From Desulfuromonadaceae bacterium (lineage in GTDB: Bacteria > Desulfobacterota > Desulfuromonadia > Geobacterales > Pseudopelobacteraceae): DNA of 64,000 bases. The notes beneath the pieces were generated by a model that was not told the DNA's origin, made no database searches, and was given only the letters and a program-made list of their open reading frames with translations. The DNA is taken from assembly GCA_028687585.1 (NCBI GenBank), contig JAQTZV010000010.1:62001-126000 (forward strand), in the 5' to 3' direction. Position numbers and translations under genes: made by a program. Shown one piece after another: positions 26,003 through 36,700 of the stretch (its first letter is position 1; every line of letters begins with the position of its first letter).

Positions 26003-27301
26003 TCATGATGCCGTCAGTTTGTCCCGTTTGGTTCCCGCCAGTAAAACAAGCTGGGCCAAAAGTAACCCCTCGTAGGGTTTACGGTAGCGACCTTCGTTCA
26101 CAGAAATGGGGATAAGCCCTTGCACGACAAACCATGCCAGAATCAGCGCAGGAAGCAGCAAATGAATCCGTTTCCTGCGCAGTGCCAAAACGGTTCCGGC
26201 ACAAGCGGACAGAGTCAAAGGGAACCACAACCATCGGGACTGATAATTGATCTCATCCAATAAACTGCGGTCTCGATTGACATCAGGCCAGGATGGGCCG
26301 AAAAAAAGAAAAACAAGATTCTCCCTGGCGAGCCAGATATAACGGCTGAAGTCAGGCTTCCATAGTGACTGTGCCGCCTTCCACCCATTAATCCCTTTAT
26401 TGATATCGACATCAATATGTACCGTGCCCTCCCGCTGAGACTTCCAGTGAGATAATGGCGAAAACGGCTCAATCAGGAGTGAGGGATTTGTAAACCCATA
26501 ATTCCAGATCGCGCCATCGCGGTGATAGGTAATCAGGATTTCTTTTTTGCCGGACCCGGCATAGATAGCATTCATATGACCATCGCCGTGTGGCGAAAAC
26601 AGATGCAGCATCTTGTAGCCGCGATACGTCAACGGACCAAGCAGCAGCACCAGCAGCAGGAGCGAATAAAGGAGTGTGCGAATTTTGCACGGATGCTTGA
26701 ACCATACCCATACCGAAGCCACTGCCGCCAATGGGATGCAGACGCCACGGGTAAGTCCGGCGACACTCCAGAGCAAAACCATTAACACAAAACTGGCAAC
26801 CGTCATTTTGCGTCTCGCGCGCCAGGTTGCATAAAGTGCTGCCCCCAGCAGCGGCAGCATTAAAGTTTCATTCATGAAGTAGCTATAAATAGAAATCCAC
26901 GAAGGGAGCCAGGCCACTGCAACACAACCCGCCAGCGCAATAGTTTTTTCGGGCTGCAGTTCCCGGAAAAAGCGATACCAGATCCAGGGGGTCAACAGTG
27001 AAAGCAGGCTGGTATAAAACCAGACCAGCAGCGGCAGTTTTAACGTAAGCTTGGCAAGGGCGCCAATGTAGAGCTGGTACATGATCGGGTCTGACAGACT
27101 CAGCGGATCATTGCGCAGAGTCTCCATCCCCTGCACCCAGTGGCGTTCCGGGTCGCTCCAGATATGGTCCAATGGGTTGTAGCGCCATATAATCCACACC
27201 CGCAGCAGGCAGCCGCCAATGATCAGCAGGTATAAAAATCCGCGCAGCAGAGATGCCCTGCTGCGGCAATTAACCACTATGTTATCTATAATGTTGTTCA
27301 C
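26003..27301 (-). CDS. Multi-pass GT-C-like membrane protein (ArnT/PMT-type, putative glycosyltransferase)
   Basis: A 432-residue integral membrane protein with about ten hydrophobic helices. After the first helix a loop reads YNPLDHIWSDPERHW, an acidic Asp/Glu-Arg pattern where GT-C enzymes place catalytic residues. A long periplasmic region (about 225-330) precedes the last helices. GT-C enzymes transfer sugars from polyprenyl-phosphate donors in the periplasm, which suits the GT2 and GtrA neighbours. GTG at 27301 is the apparent start, with AAAGGA about 12 bases upstream. The acceptor is unknown, possibly the nearby secreted protein or a surface glycan. It begins 15 bases after the ICMT-fusion gene. 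Confidence 0.75.
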   Translation of the reverse strand: MNNIIDNIVVNCRSRASLLRGFLYLLIIGGCLLRVWIIWRYNPLDHIWSDPERHWVQGMETLRNDPLSLSDPIMYQLYIGALAKLTLKLPLLVWFYTSLLSLLTPWIWYRFFRELQPEKTIALAGCVAVAWLPSWISIYSYFMNETLMLPLLGAALYATWRARRKMTVASFVLMVLLWSVAGLTRGVCIPLAAVASVWVWFKHPCKIRTLLYSLLLLVLLLGPLTYRGYKMLHLFSPHGDGHMNAIYAGSGKKEILITYHRDGAIWNYGFTNPSLLIEPFSPLSHWKSQREGTVHIDVDINKGINGWKAAQSLWKPDFSRYIWLARENLVFLFFGPSWPDVNRDRSLLDEINYQSRWLWFPLTLSACAGTVLALRRKRIHLLLPALILAWFVVQGLIPISVNEGRYRKPYEGLLLAQLVLLAGTKRDKLTAS

Positions 27302-27316
27302 GATACGTACATCCTT

Positions 27317-29113
27317 TCATATAACCCCCGGAATCAATCGCCACCGCACCTGCTTTTTGTACGCAATATAGTCAGGGTCGAGCGACAGGTGCCGTTCTTC
27401 CGTCCAGGCCCGCAGCATATAGATAATGGTAAAACCGAACAGCAGACCGAGAAAATACTGTCCGAGAAAAATACCCTGGATGTAAAACACCAGCAGCTTT
27501 GATGCATACGCCGGATGCCGCACATAGCGATAAGGCCCGGAACTGACGATGCCGCGGTTTGTCAGATTGGAAGCCTTCGCCCCGAGTGCAACGGATGCCC
27601 AGGCAAAGATACCCCACAAAGCGGTAATCAGCAGGGACATTATCATCAGCACGTTTGCCGACCAGGCATGGCTGATATCAATCAGCCGGTGATCGAATAT
27701 CCGGTAGGAAACGCTGTTGAACGGCGGATAGCACCATAAACAGACCAGCCAGCCAAAAAAAGTCGGCTCAACCGATCTGATTTCGTTTTTCAGGAATTTG
27801 AACTCGAAGATATAGCCGAAACAGAACAGCATGGTGTCAACATAAATAAAGAAAGAAAGCAGCCAGGCGTTGAGTGCGACAAGGTCAAAGGCAAGGGTTT
27901 TGCTGATATTGATCTGATGAAACGTATTATTGATAACCCAGGAGACCAGCAGCGGCAGGAAAAACAGCTTCACACAGCAGGTGAGCAAGCCGAGCCTGCT
28001 GGTGTAGTTCCAGTAGAAAGTGCCGCCACGCAAAACAGAGCCAGCGGAAGCAACTGTCAGTATCAGACTTGAATATTTGTCTTCATGCAGCGGAATATCT
28101 GATTCACAATAGTAGAGATAGGGATACAGCAGAAACAGGCAGGCTCCGAAATAGAGGTCAACAACGTATGTAAAGAAATAGAGGTAATTTGAACCATTGA
28201 AATGGTTGATCAAAATTGCGCCAAACTGCCTGAGAGAAGGGGCATCGATATATTCGAGGCAAAAGGCGACAACGGTGCCGCCGTTTTTCAGCAGCAGGTA
28301 CGCTGTTGTGATCAGGATCATGCGGCTGGCGTATTTGTGCAGGGATACGGCGATACATCTGTTTTTCAGAGCGGATAATCGGGAGAATAACGCGGCGGCA
28401 GTGAAGATCACCAGAAATCCGAAGAGGATTGGTGTGGCAATACGCCCATGCGCCACACGCGAGGCGGCTGAAGACAGGAGCTTGAGCGTGCCACGGATGA
28501 CTGCGGTGCGGTGCAGGCCATCTTTCTCATCTTCTGCCACGGCAAAATAGGTATAGCTGTTATCCAGCCCGTCTATCGTGCTTTTAACCGTAAAGGTTTT
28601 GCGCTCAGGTAAACTCTTTTCGGAAACAACGGCAATTTCATCCGGCAGCACCAGACGCCATATATCCGGTCTGGCGCCTCTGACGACGATCTTGCCGCTA
28701 TTGGTCAGGGTAACATCATCAAGCTGGCAGGATTCTGGCATTGGTGCTTGCTGGCGGTAATAAAAGAGGCCGACATGCCGCATGGTAAGAAGTTGATTGT
28801 CGTTATAATACCTGACGGTAGCGATCAGCGGATAACTGCCGGGAGTGGCAGGAAGCTGGACCGTTACAGTTGGTTGTAATGCCGATCCGGGTGCAATGGC
28901 CGCAACATCATGAAGAAGGGGATAATTTTTGCCGTCTAAAGAGATATCAATATCTTTTATACGGGCATTCGCGCCGGCTCTGTTGTGAATGGAAACCGAT
29001 ACGATGTTGTCACTGCTGGAAAGATTGAGATCAATCGAGACATCGGCTGCGAAGCAGGAGTTTACCGGGAGTATTATCAGGCAGAGTGTCAGGCATGACA
29101 CAAAAAAACTCAT
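27317..29113 (-). CDS. Membrane protein with exported N-terminal beta domain and C-terminal ICMT-type methyltransferase domain
   Basis: A 598-residue protein with three parts. There is a signal peptide (CLTLCLIILPVNSCFAAD) and a periplasmic region of about 200 residues with beta-rich Ig-like segments (VTVQLPATPGSYPLIATVRYYNDNQ). About ten membrane helices follow. The C-terminal part resembles isoprenylcysteine carboxyl methyltransferase/NnrU-type enzymes: GPYRYVRHPAYASKLL and RAWTEERHLSLDPDYIAYKKQVRWRLIPGV. ICMT-like proteins methylate small lipophilic carboxylates at the membrane face using SAM. The fusion to an exported domain is unusual. Next to glycosyltransferases it may modify a lipid-linked or surface glycan. 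The start has no clear ribosome-binding site. Confidence 0.7.
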   Translation of the reverse strand: MSFFVSCLTLCLIILPVNSCFAADVSIDLNLSSSDNIVSVSIHNRAGANARIKDIDISLDGKNYPLLHDVAAIAPGSALQPTVTVQLPATPGSYPLIATVRYYNDNQLLTMRHVGLFYYRQQAPMPESCQLDDVTLTNSGKIVVRGARPDIWRLVLPDEIAVVSEKSLPERKTFTVKSTIDGLDNSYTYFAVAEDEKDGLHRTAVIRGTLKLLSSAASRVAHGRIATPILFGFLVIFTAAALFSRLSALKNRCIAVSLHKYASRMILITTAYLLLKNGGTVVAFCLEYIDAPSLRQFGAILINHFNGSNYLYFFTYVVDLYFGACLFLLYPYLYYCESDIPLHEDKYSSLILTVASAGSVLRGGTFYWNYTSRLGLLTCCVKLFFLPLLVSWVINNTFHQINISKTLAFDLVALNAWLLSFFIYVDTMLFCFGYIFEFKFLKNEIRSVEPTFFGWLVCLWCYPPFNSVSYRIFDHRLIDISHAWSANVLMIMSLLITALWGIFAWASVALGAKASNLTNRGIVSSGPYRYVRHPAYASKLLVFYIQGIFLGQYFLGLLFGFTIIYMLRAWTEERHLSLDPDYIAYKKQVRWRLIPGVI

Positions 29114-29204
29114 AAGAATGCATGGCGATAAAAATAGGCGGCAATCAGATGTAACGCGGGCTGTTCGTTTGATAGGGCATCCACTTCATAGTGCAGAAAA
29201 TGAG

Positions 29205-29236
29205 AAAAAAGCCCCCTCCCGGCAAGGGAGAGGAAG
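29205..29236 (-). terminator. Terminator-like hairpin upstream of the ICMT-fusion gene
   Basis: On the minus strand CCTCTCCC and GGGAGGGG pair across a 5-base loop, followed by GC and six T. It is 90 bases before the start at 29113, so it could act as an attenuator. The promoter-like pair just upstream would start RNA almost inside the hairpin, so it may instead stop transcription coming from further right. Confidence 0.55.
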
Positions 29237-29433
29237 CATATTACGAAAACCTTTGCAATGGCGTCAAGGTAGCAATAATTGATTAACCGGTCAACAGACA
29301 AATCAAAAAGGTATGCTACTAAGGATTTTCAGGACACTGCACGGCGCAGAAGGTAGTGCGGTTTAATCAGTTAATCTACATGGAGTGTCACCGATCAGAG
29401 ATCGCAATTTGAAGATTCTCCCTTTGCCGTAAA

Positions 29434-29842
29434 ATCCGAAGTAATCGCAGTAATCACGAGTCTGATAGAACAGTTTTGCTTCGGGATGACTCTGGATTTC
29501 TCAGGACTAAAGCTTTAAGCCTCAAAACCGCTGTCTGCCACTAATTTCACATATTTATACAGATAAACCAAACCATTACAGACACAAAGATTCTTCTGAT
29601 TGGTTAACCAGAATTTATTTATATATTTCTGATTTCATTCGTGTAATTCGTGGCAAAACCCGCTTTCATGCTCATTCTTTGCTGTTAGATCCGGAGTAAT
29701 CGCAGTGATCGCGAAGCTGAAAGAGAACGGATTAGAATCAGGATTTTTCCGAATAAAAGCTTCGAACATCTTTTACACCACATTTTTTTGTATATTTATA
29801 AAATTTACTATTGTATAAGACCAAACAAATCGTTACAAAGGC
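29434..29842. repeat. Imperfect direct duplication of about 155 bases
   Basis: Copy 1 (29434-29590) and copy 2 (29689-29842) both start ATCCG(A/G)AGTAATCGCAGT(A/G)ATC. They share GGATTT-T/C-TC further in, an AAAGCTT block, a TATTTATA-rich segment and CCAAAC...TTACA(G/A)A at the end. Middle parts have diverged. The two copies lie head to tail directly upstream of the lipoprotein promoter. Confidence 0.5.
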
Positions 29843-29873
29843 CATAAATCTGGCTTTAAACGAATATTCATGC

Positions 29874-29902
29874 TTGACAAACTATTGTTTTGGTATTAAC
29901 TA
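29874..29902 (+). promoter_or_regulatory. Sigma70-like promoter for the polyserine lipoprotein gene
   Basis: TTGACA (29874-29879), a 17-base spacer and TAACTA (29897-29902), giving a leader of about 120 bases containing two purine-rich stretches (AAAGGGGAGG near 29930 and AAAGGGGGT near 30013). Confidence 0.5.
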
Positions 29903-30027
29903 AACCATTCATTGTTACTTTTTTTATGAAAGGGGAGGTGTTGCATCGCTCTTTTATTATAATGTGGTCGTTTTGGCTAGGGTGCAGGATAAAAACATGA
30001 GGACAAAAACAAAAGGGGGTAAATTGT

Positions 30028-30633
30028 ATGGGAATTAAAAAGTATGTATTGATGTTTGGCGCAGCAGGTCTTTTAACAGGTTTGTTGGCATTGGGTGGCT
30101 GTGGTAGCGATGATAGTAATTATTATCACGCACCGGCAACCAGCTCCAGCTCTTCGTCCAGCAGCAGCTCTTCGTCCAGCAGCAGCTCTTCGTCCAGCAG
30201 CAGCTCTTCGTCCAGCTCCAGCTCTTCGTCCAGCTCCAGCTCTTCATCCAGCTCCAGCTCTTCATCCAGCTCCAGCTCTTCATCGTCATCTTCCGGTGGC
30301 GCCGCTATCCCGGTTGCCATTACTGAAGCTAACGCTACAGCGGATGACGCAACAACCGGAACAAAAACCTACACACTTGCTGCAGTTAATGGCGTATACA
30401 CATATACCATCAACGGCTTTGCAGCCGGTGACAAAATTGTTGGCCCATCGGGCGTAGTAGCAACTCTGGTCAATTCAAGTTATACCGATGGAATTGCCGA
30501 TATCAGGTACAATGTGTCCCCGACACAAAATGTTCTGATTCATCTGACCGGACTTGCAGACACAGTTGACACATTTCAGCTGTACTCAACATCACAACTT
30601 AATGTACTTCTTGGTTCTGGAACTTTCCAATAA
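30028..30633 (+). CDS. Lipoprotein with a 51-residue polyserine linker
   Basis: A 201-residue predicted lipoprotein with signal MGIKKYVLMFGAAGLLTGLLALGGC (lipobox LGGC), then SDDSNYYHAPAT, an uninterrupted run of 51 serines (residues 39-89) and a C-terminal domain of about 110 residues. That domain (YTYTINGFAAGDKIVGPSGVVATLV ... NVLIHLTGLADTVD ... LNVLLGSGTFQ) is rich in beta strands and resembles terminal domains I associate with large secreted repeat proteins. The serine run would act as a flexible stalk presenting the domain outside the membrane. It stands 81 bases before the giant RTX-like gene on the same strand and may anchor it or interact with it. Confidence 0.85.
   Translation: MGIKKYVLMFGAAGLLTGLLALGGCGSDDSNYYHAPATSSSSSSSSSSSSSSSSSSSSSSSSSSSSSSSSSSSSSSSSSSSSSSSSSSSGGAAIPVAITEANATADDATTGTKTYTLAAVNGVYTYTINGFAAGDKIVGPSGVVATLVNSSYTDGIADIRYNVSPTQNVLIHLTGLADTVDTFQLYSTSQLNVLLGSGTFQ
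30142..30285 (+). repeat. Eight 18-bp in-frame tandem repeats encoding serine
   Basis: Eight near-identical 18-base units (AGC-TCC-AGC-TCT-TCG-TCC and close variants: three units have AGC-AGC-AGC, three late ones TCA for TCG). Each adds six serines. Length change by slippage would keep the frame and alter linker length. Confidence 0.95.
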
Positions 30634-30714
30634 AAGCTAAGGAAATATTGTATTTAGTGGTATATCGCGTAACGTCAAATTACAGTATCTAAATTAAAAT
30701 GGAGGCTAGACAAC

Positions 30715-33700
30715 ATGGCAAAAATTTATCTTGATGAAAATGAAAACTACGGCGGAACAATTGGCAGTGATTCAATAGTAACCGGCAGCACAGGCACTGA
30801 GCAAGTCACTTTTGCTGCAGGCGCCACAGGTGTTACGATTGACTCGCAGGTTGAAAAAGTAGTGTTGGCCGGCAATGTTGCTGACTACACCTACCAGCAG
30901 CAGGGCAATACGCTTGTTGTTTACAGTGGCACCACTGTAGCAGCGACAATCGGATTGCAGATTGCTGACGCAAGCGGTAACGTTGATGCAAACGGCACTC
31001 TCGTGCAGTTTGCCAACGGTAGCGTTGTTTCCGCACTGTTCAGCACAACTACAGGTGCCGTAACATTGGGCGGCGGTGCGGTTACTGCCGGCACAACAGC
31101 CGCAGCTGCAACAGCAGTTATCCCTACAACTTTTGTCACTGAGACGCCGCCTGCTGCCACATTCACGCTTACTGACAGTACGGTAGCTGGTCTCAAAACC
31201 ATGGTCCTCTCGGGTGACATGGATGTCCGCATTGACATGACAAACACCACCAGCCAAATCACCGGTCTGGACCTCAACGGCAATGGCGTAATCGCTAACA
31301 ACGGCATAGAAAACGCATCCAACGTATTTCCTGCAACTGGCTACAAAGCTGTTGACGCTTACACCCGCCTTGACAATGGTGTGGTCAATGAAACCGACCT
31401 GACCAAAGTATTCCTCGGCGATATCAAATATGACGGCAGCGGCTTTGCAGGCGACGGCGTCAGCACTAACGGTAACGTTGTTCTCGGCGGCCTCGGCGCA
31501 GACACCATCCTCGGCGGCATCGGTAACGACTTCCTCGCCGGCGGCGGCGTGGCACTGTCACGCGAAGGTGGCACAGATTCACTGTCCGGCGGCCGTAATG
31601 CCGACTTCTTTTTCACCGAACTGTCACTGTTGAGCAACACTGATGGCAATAATTTAGTTCTTGACGGCGGCACAACAGCTGACGACAATTCGGCTGGCAA
31701 TAGCTACAGCGCTCAGAACACCGACTGGTTGTTACTGCAGGCGTCCGATGACGACGAGCCAGTGACAGTCGTTCTTGAAGACCATCTGGTTGACGGCAAT
31801 GGCAACGGTAACCTTGATGACGAAGGTGTCATCAGTACACGTGCTGGCCAACAAGCCACCATGCGTGACGTTGAAAACGTTGATGCTTCCGGCAACACTT
31901 ACGGATTCCTTAAGGATGTCACCACCACCATTGGTGGCGCACCGGTCAATGCAAACAACAATGGTATTGGTTCCTCAGCCCAGTTGAACATCTCGACAGA
32001 GGATGGCAGCAACGCGGCCAACAGAATCATCGGTGGTTACGACAACGACGTCATAAACGGCGGCGGAGGCAACGACCTCCTGATGGGCGGCAATCTCAGA
32101 AGCTATGCAGATGACGGCGTGACCGTAGCCCATCAAATACTTGACCCGAACCTGGTCGGACTGACCGGCAACAACGACGGTCGTGACGTACTCGTCGGCG
32201 GTGCCGGCGCTGACAACATCGTGTTTGAAGCTGACGGCGGTGTTATAGAAGGTGGCGCGACTCAAAATCAGGATGACGCCGAAGTAGACACTCTCTGGTT
32301 GACTGAAAACTCCTTGGGCGCAGTAGTCACAGCCGGCACCGTTACACCGGTAACGGCAACCACGCTGACCACTGACAACACCCTGCGCTTTGACCTGGGT
32401 GCTGGCAAGCAAGGCGGCATCGATAACTTCTCCGGTTATGGCGGCGCTGGTGATACCGACAGTCCTTCCTCAAACGCCAGCGGCACCGCTACCGGCTTCA
32501 CTGCTGATCAGACAAACTATGTCAGCGAGTCGACCCACCGCGTACAGGTTCAAGACATGGAAAACGTCATTGCTACCGGTCTCGGCGCGCTTGACTACAA
32601 GGCAGCTGGCGCCAATTCGGCAACTGATGTAACATTCCAGAACCAGCAGAACTTCCAGGCCTACAACGGAAACCTCGATCTTCGCGGTACGGATGGCGAC
32701 AACACACTTTACGCAGCTGCTGGCATAGACACAATTGAAGGCCGTGCCGGCAACGACCTGCTTTCCGGTGGCGAAGGCGTAGATAGCTTCATCTTCGATC
32801 TGGGTGCTATCACAGGATCAGCTGCAGGCGCAGGTGATGGTCTTGACGTTATCTGGCGTCAGGCAGACACTGACAACAACAACCTGTGGGATGTCAACGC
32901 CGCAGGTACCGGTGATGGTGCAATGGCACGCATCGGGGTATCTAACCAGGCTGGCTTGATGGGCGCCGATTTTGGCAGAGGCAGTGACACGATTCATGGT
33001 TCATCCAAACTGGATGTTGATTTTACAGCAACCGATTTGGCAGCAGCCAACAAGTACCTGTCTGAGTTCACCGTTAAAATTGGTACTGAAACATTCACCG
33101 TAACCGATCTGGCAGCACTGCAGGCCGCTACCAATGCTACTGAAGTAGCAGCTGTTGCAAATGCCGCTTTCAATGCAATCGACGCAAACGTAACCGTAAC
33201 AGCAAACGGCAACGTGTTGACCGTTAGGGACAGCACTCCGACAGGTGGCCGTTCCATTTCTGACAACCTGGACGACACAGCCGGCACCTTCCTTGACGAA
33301 GGTCTGCGCATCACAGCAGTTGTCAGCGATCCATCAGAAACAGTAACCAACCCCTCGGTGAGATATACTGCAGCTGGTGCAGATACCACGCAAGATCGCA
33401 TTATCTTTGCCGCATATAACAACCGCGCCGACGGTGAACTGGTTGACGACGGAGCCATGTTTGGCGGTGACACACTCGGAACCAACAACTACGCACAAGA
33501 TTTGGTAGTTGGTTTCAATGTCGACGGCAGCACCGTATTGGCAGAGCGTCAGGCGTTCCGGGTCGACCTGTCCAACCTGGCAGTAGAAGACAAGGTAACG
33601 GTAACGGTTAACAATGTTACGTACAGCCTGACTGTTGGCCGTGAGCTTGACCATACTCTGATCGCTGGTGAAACAACTTTTGCATTTGCGGGACGTTTAG

Positions 33701-36700
33701 CAACATACATCAATAATTACCTTGATAATGATACTGCAGCCGGCAAAGTTTTAGCGAGCGCCGCTTCTGGTGCCGGTAACGCTGCCGCATTCGTCCTGAC
33801 CCAGGAAGAATATGCGAACGAAGAAACCGTATTTATGAATGTAAGCGTTAACGTTCGTGACAACTCCTCAAACGGCGAAGGTGCTCTTGGTACGGTGACC
33901 AACCTTAGCTCGACTGACATTACCCTGTACCAGTACAATGGCCGCGATGCCAAGCTGAATGCAGCCGACGTTCTGTTTGTTGGTGATTCCGGCGTTGGCC
34001 CTGATGGTACTGTTTACAGCGAGAACAGCCGTTCCATTCTGGCAACTGCTGACAACCTGAAGCATGCTGATGGTTCGACTAATCTGGACGCCGGCGGCTA
34101 TCTGCTCGGTTCCGACGCTATCGTAGTTAACGTAACACCGGACGTGAATGTTGCCTCCAGCGCTGCACAGGGTGTTGGCACAATCACTGTTAATAATCAT
34201 GTTGAAACACTTGTCGCTAACGGGATTTACTTCAATGCCGTTGAAAACCCAACGACTGGCGTCGCCACCAACTATGCAATCCATGGTGATGACCAACTGA
34301 TTGGTGGCGATGCTGCCGATACTATCCTCGCAGGAACTGGCGACGACCGTGTCTACGGTTCTTTGGGACTTGACCATATCGATGGCGGTAAAGATCTGTA
34401 TCTTGTTGACGGCCAGATTCAGGTTCTGAACGACTATGATGCAACTGTTGTTGATGCAATCCCGGCAACGCTTGATATCCATCTCCTCACCGATGGTGCA
34501 TTCGACGATACGTTAGTCTATCAGCAGTCCGATTTCGGTGTAGTTGGAGTTGGCGGATCAACTTTCAACATTGCACTTGATCTTTCAGCTAATCAAGCTA
34601 ACGGCGGTGCTGGCCGCGTGATCACTAACGGTCTTGCAGCCAATACAACACTTTTCACCAATATGGAGCACATCCGTACCGTAGCCGGTAACGGTACGCT
34701 TCTCGGTCAGGGCAACGATACTTTGGACCTCTCCATTACTGTTAACCCACTGACCGGCGTTACAGCAGCAAACGCAGCCAACATGCGCTACTTCTTAACC
34801 AAAGAGGCTAATGCAGGCGGCGAAGTTCGTATGGCCACTACCGTTGCCGGAAATGCAACAGGCGCTGGCACACTCTTTACAAAAGTAGACGGTGTAGAAA
34901 ACGTTAAGGGTGGAACAGGTACTGACTATCTGTACATTGATCAGACCGAATCCGGCAAAAACAACAGTTTTGATGCCGGCACCAGTACCGCAGGTAATAA
35001 CGCAGCACAAACTGCTGCAAACGGCGACAAGATTTTTTACCAGAACAACGCGGTTGCGTTGACTGCTGCTCAGCTTCCTGTTGTGAAACTGGCAATTGGC
35101 GCCGCTGATGTTGACACAGTGACAATGACTAACGGCATGCTTGAAGCGGGTGACGCACCTGTTGACACACTGACCGGTGTTGAATTTATCGACGTCAATG
35201 CTGTAGCGCGAAACGCCGACGAAGCTGATATTCTTGATGTTTCCGCACTGACTGGCGGTGCAACGGTAAACTTCATTACTGGCCAGATCAGCAATGCCGC
35301 GACACTTGTTGCCACGGTAACTGGTACTCAGCAGTTTGAATTGGTATCCGGTTCAACTGGGAGTGATCTGGTAATCGTTGCCGACAATCAGGCAGCCGGC
35401 AATGCAAGTGCTGATGCAACACTTGAAAAGATCCTGTTTGATTCTTATCTGACCTACGACACAATGGATGACCCTACAATCGCGCCAGCTTTCGACGCCG
35501 ACGCATTGCTTGACCGTATGACGGTTGCCGATCTGCGCTCCGCCAATACCGTTAATGCGACAAATGCAATTCCAAACGTAACCAACACCGCATTATTTAC
35601 CTATGACCTCGGAGCCGGCGCTGCTGACCGTGTTGACTACAGTGCTGAAAATGGCACAATTGCTGCGGTAGTTAATCTTACAACCGGCAATGCCGACAAC
35701 CTGAGCGTACTTGTCGACGCTAATGCTGACGGCGATATCGCAGATGCAACCGACCGCATCGACGTTCTCAAAGGCGTTGAGCAAATCGTTGCTGGCTCAG
35801 GCACTTCGATTATCGACCTGACATCATTTGGACAGGCTTCGAAAATCACATTCCAGTATACCGCTCCTGCAGTACCTGCCGGCGATGATATCGTTGAAGC
35901 CATTGTCCGCATAGCCGACAGTGCCAACAACTCAATCGATGGCCTCGCTAACCTTGTTGAGCGCTTTGACAACTCAGCTGGCGGAGTTAATGCTTCATGG
36001 AACCGTATCGAAGGTAGCGACTACGCTGAAACCGTTACGTATGACGGCAGCGAAGATCTGGTCAACGAATCTGGCCTTGATCACCGTTTCACCAATGATA
36101 CGTTAACACTTCGCGGTGGCAATAACGTTGTCAGTTATTTCAACCTCGAAACCTCCATTGAGACAACAATTGGTGTTGTTGCAGACACCGGCGCCGGTGA
36201 TGGCGTTATTACCGCCGATGTAAAATTCTATGACGGTCTGACTCCAGCTTACTTGGCAGGCACAGGAACACATGTCATCACTTCCAACAGTGCCACCAAC
36301 TCGATTGTCGGCGGTACCGGTACCCTCAAGATTGAAGCATCACAAGATGCGGAAGATACGCTTGTATTCGCAGGTCTCACCGAGAAACTCTTCATTCTGG
36401 GAACATCACCTGGCGTTATCAATGTGTCACTTGATGCCACTGAGAATCTCGTGTTAACCGGATTCGAACGCCTTCAGGATGCAGCGACAAACGATGTCTA
36501 TGACATGATCAATTTAGGTAATGTCGTCGGCCAACTTGAATTTATTGATTCAGTTAATGATCACGATATGCTGGTTCTGCGTGGATCCAACGGAGTTGCC
36601 TTCAATGGCTCCGGTGCCCTGACCATCGATCTGGACAATTTGAGTGCTACAGTCGGTGGCCTCAATATGGACTTCGACGTATTGGATATTAGCAATGTAA

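Larger units (their letters stand above)
29114..30027. other. 914-base regulatory gap between the divergent ICMT-fusion and lipoprotein genes
   Basis: No gene is seen. The stretch contains a hairpin with T-tract on the minus strand (29205-29236), a TTGACG/TAATAT promoter-like pair on the minus strand (29267-29238, 18-base spacer), an imperfect duplication (29434-29590 and 29689-29842) and the lipoprotein promoter (29874-29902). It is AT-rich, and its length suggests heavy regulation of the surface proteins on its right. Confidence 0.5.

Noticed and set aside
30035..30289. Open frame of 84 codons opposite the polyserine repeat, rich in Trp/Ser/Lys
   Set aside because: Produced by the repeat itself read on the other strand. 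No start signal or independent support.
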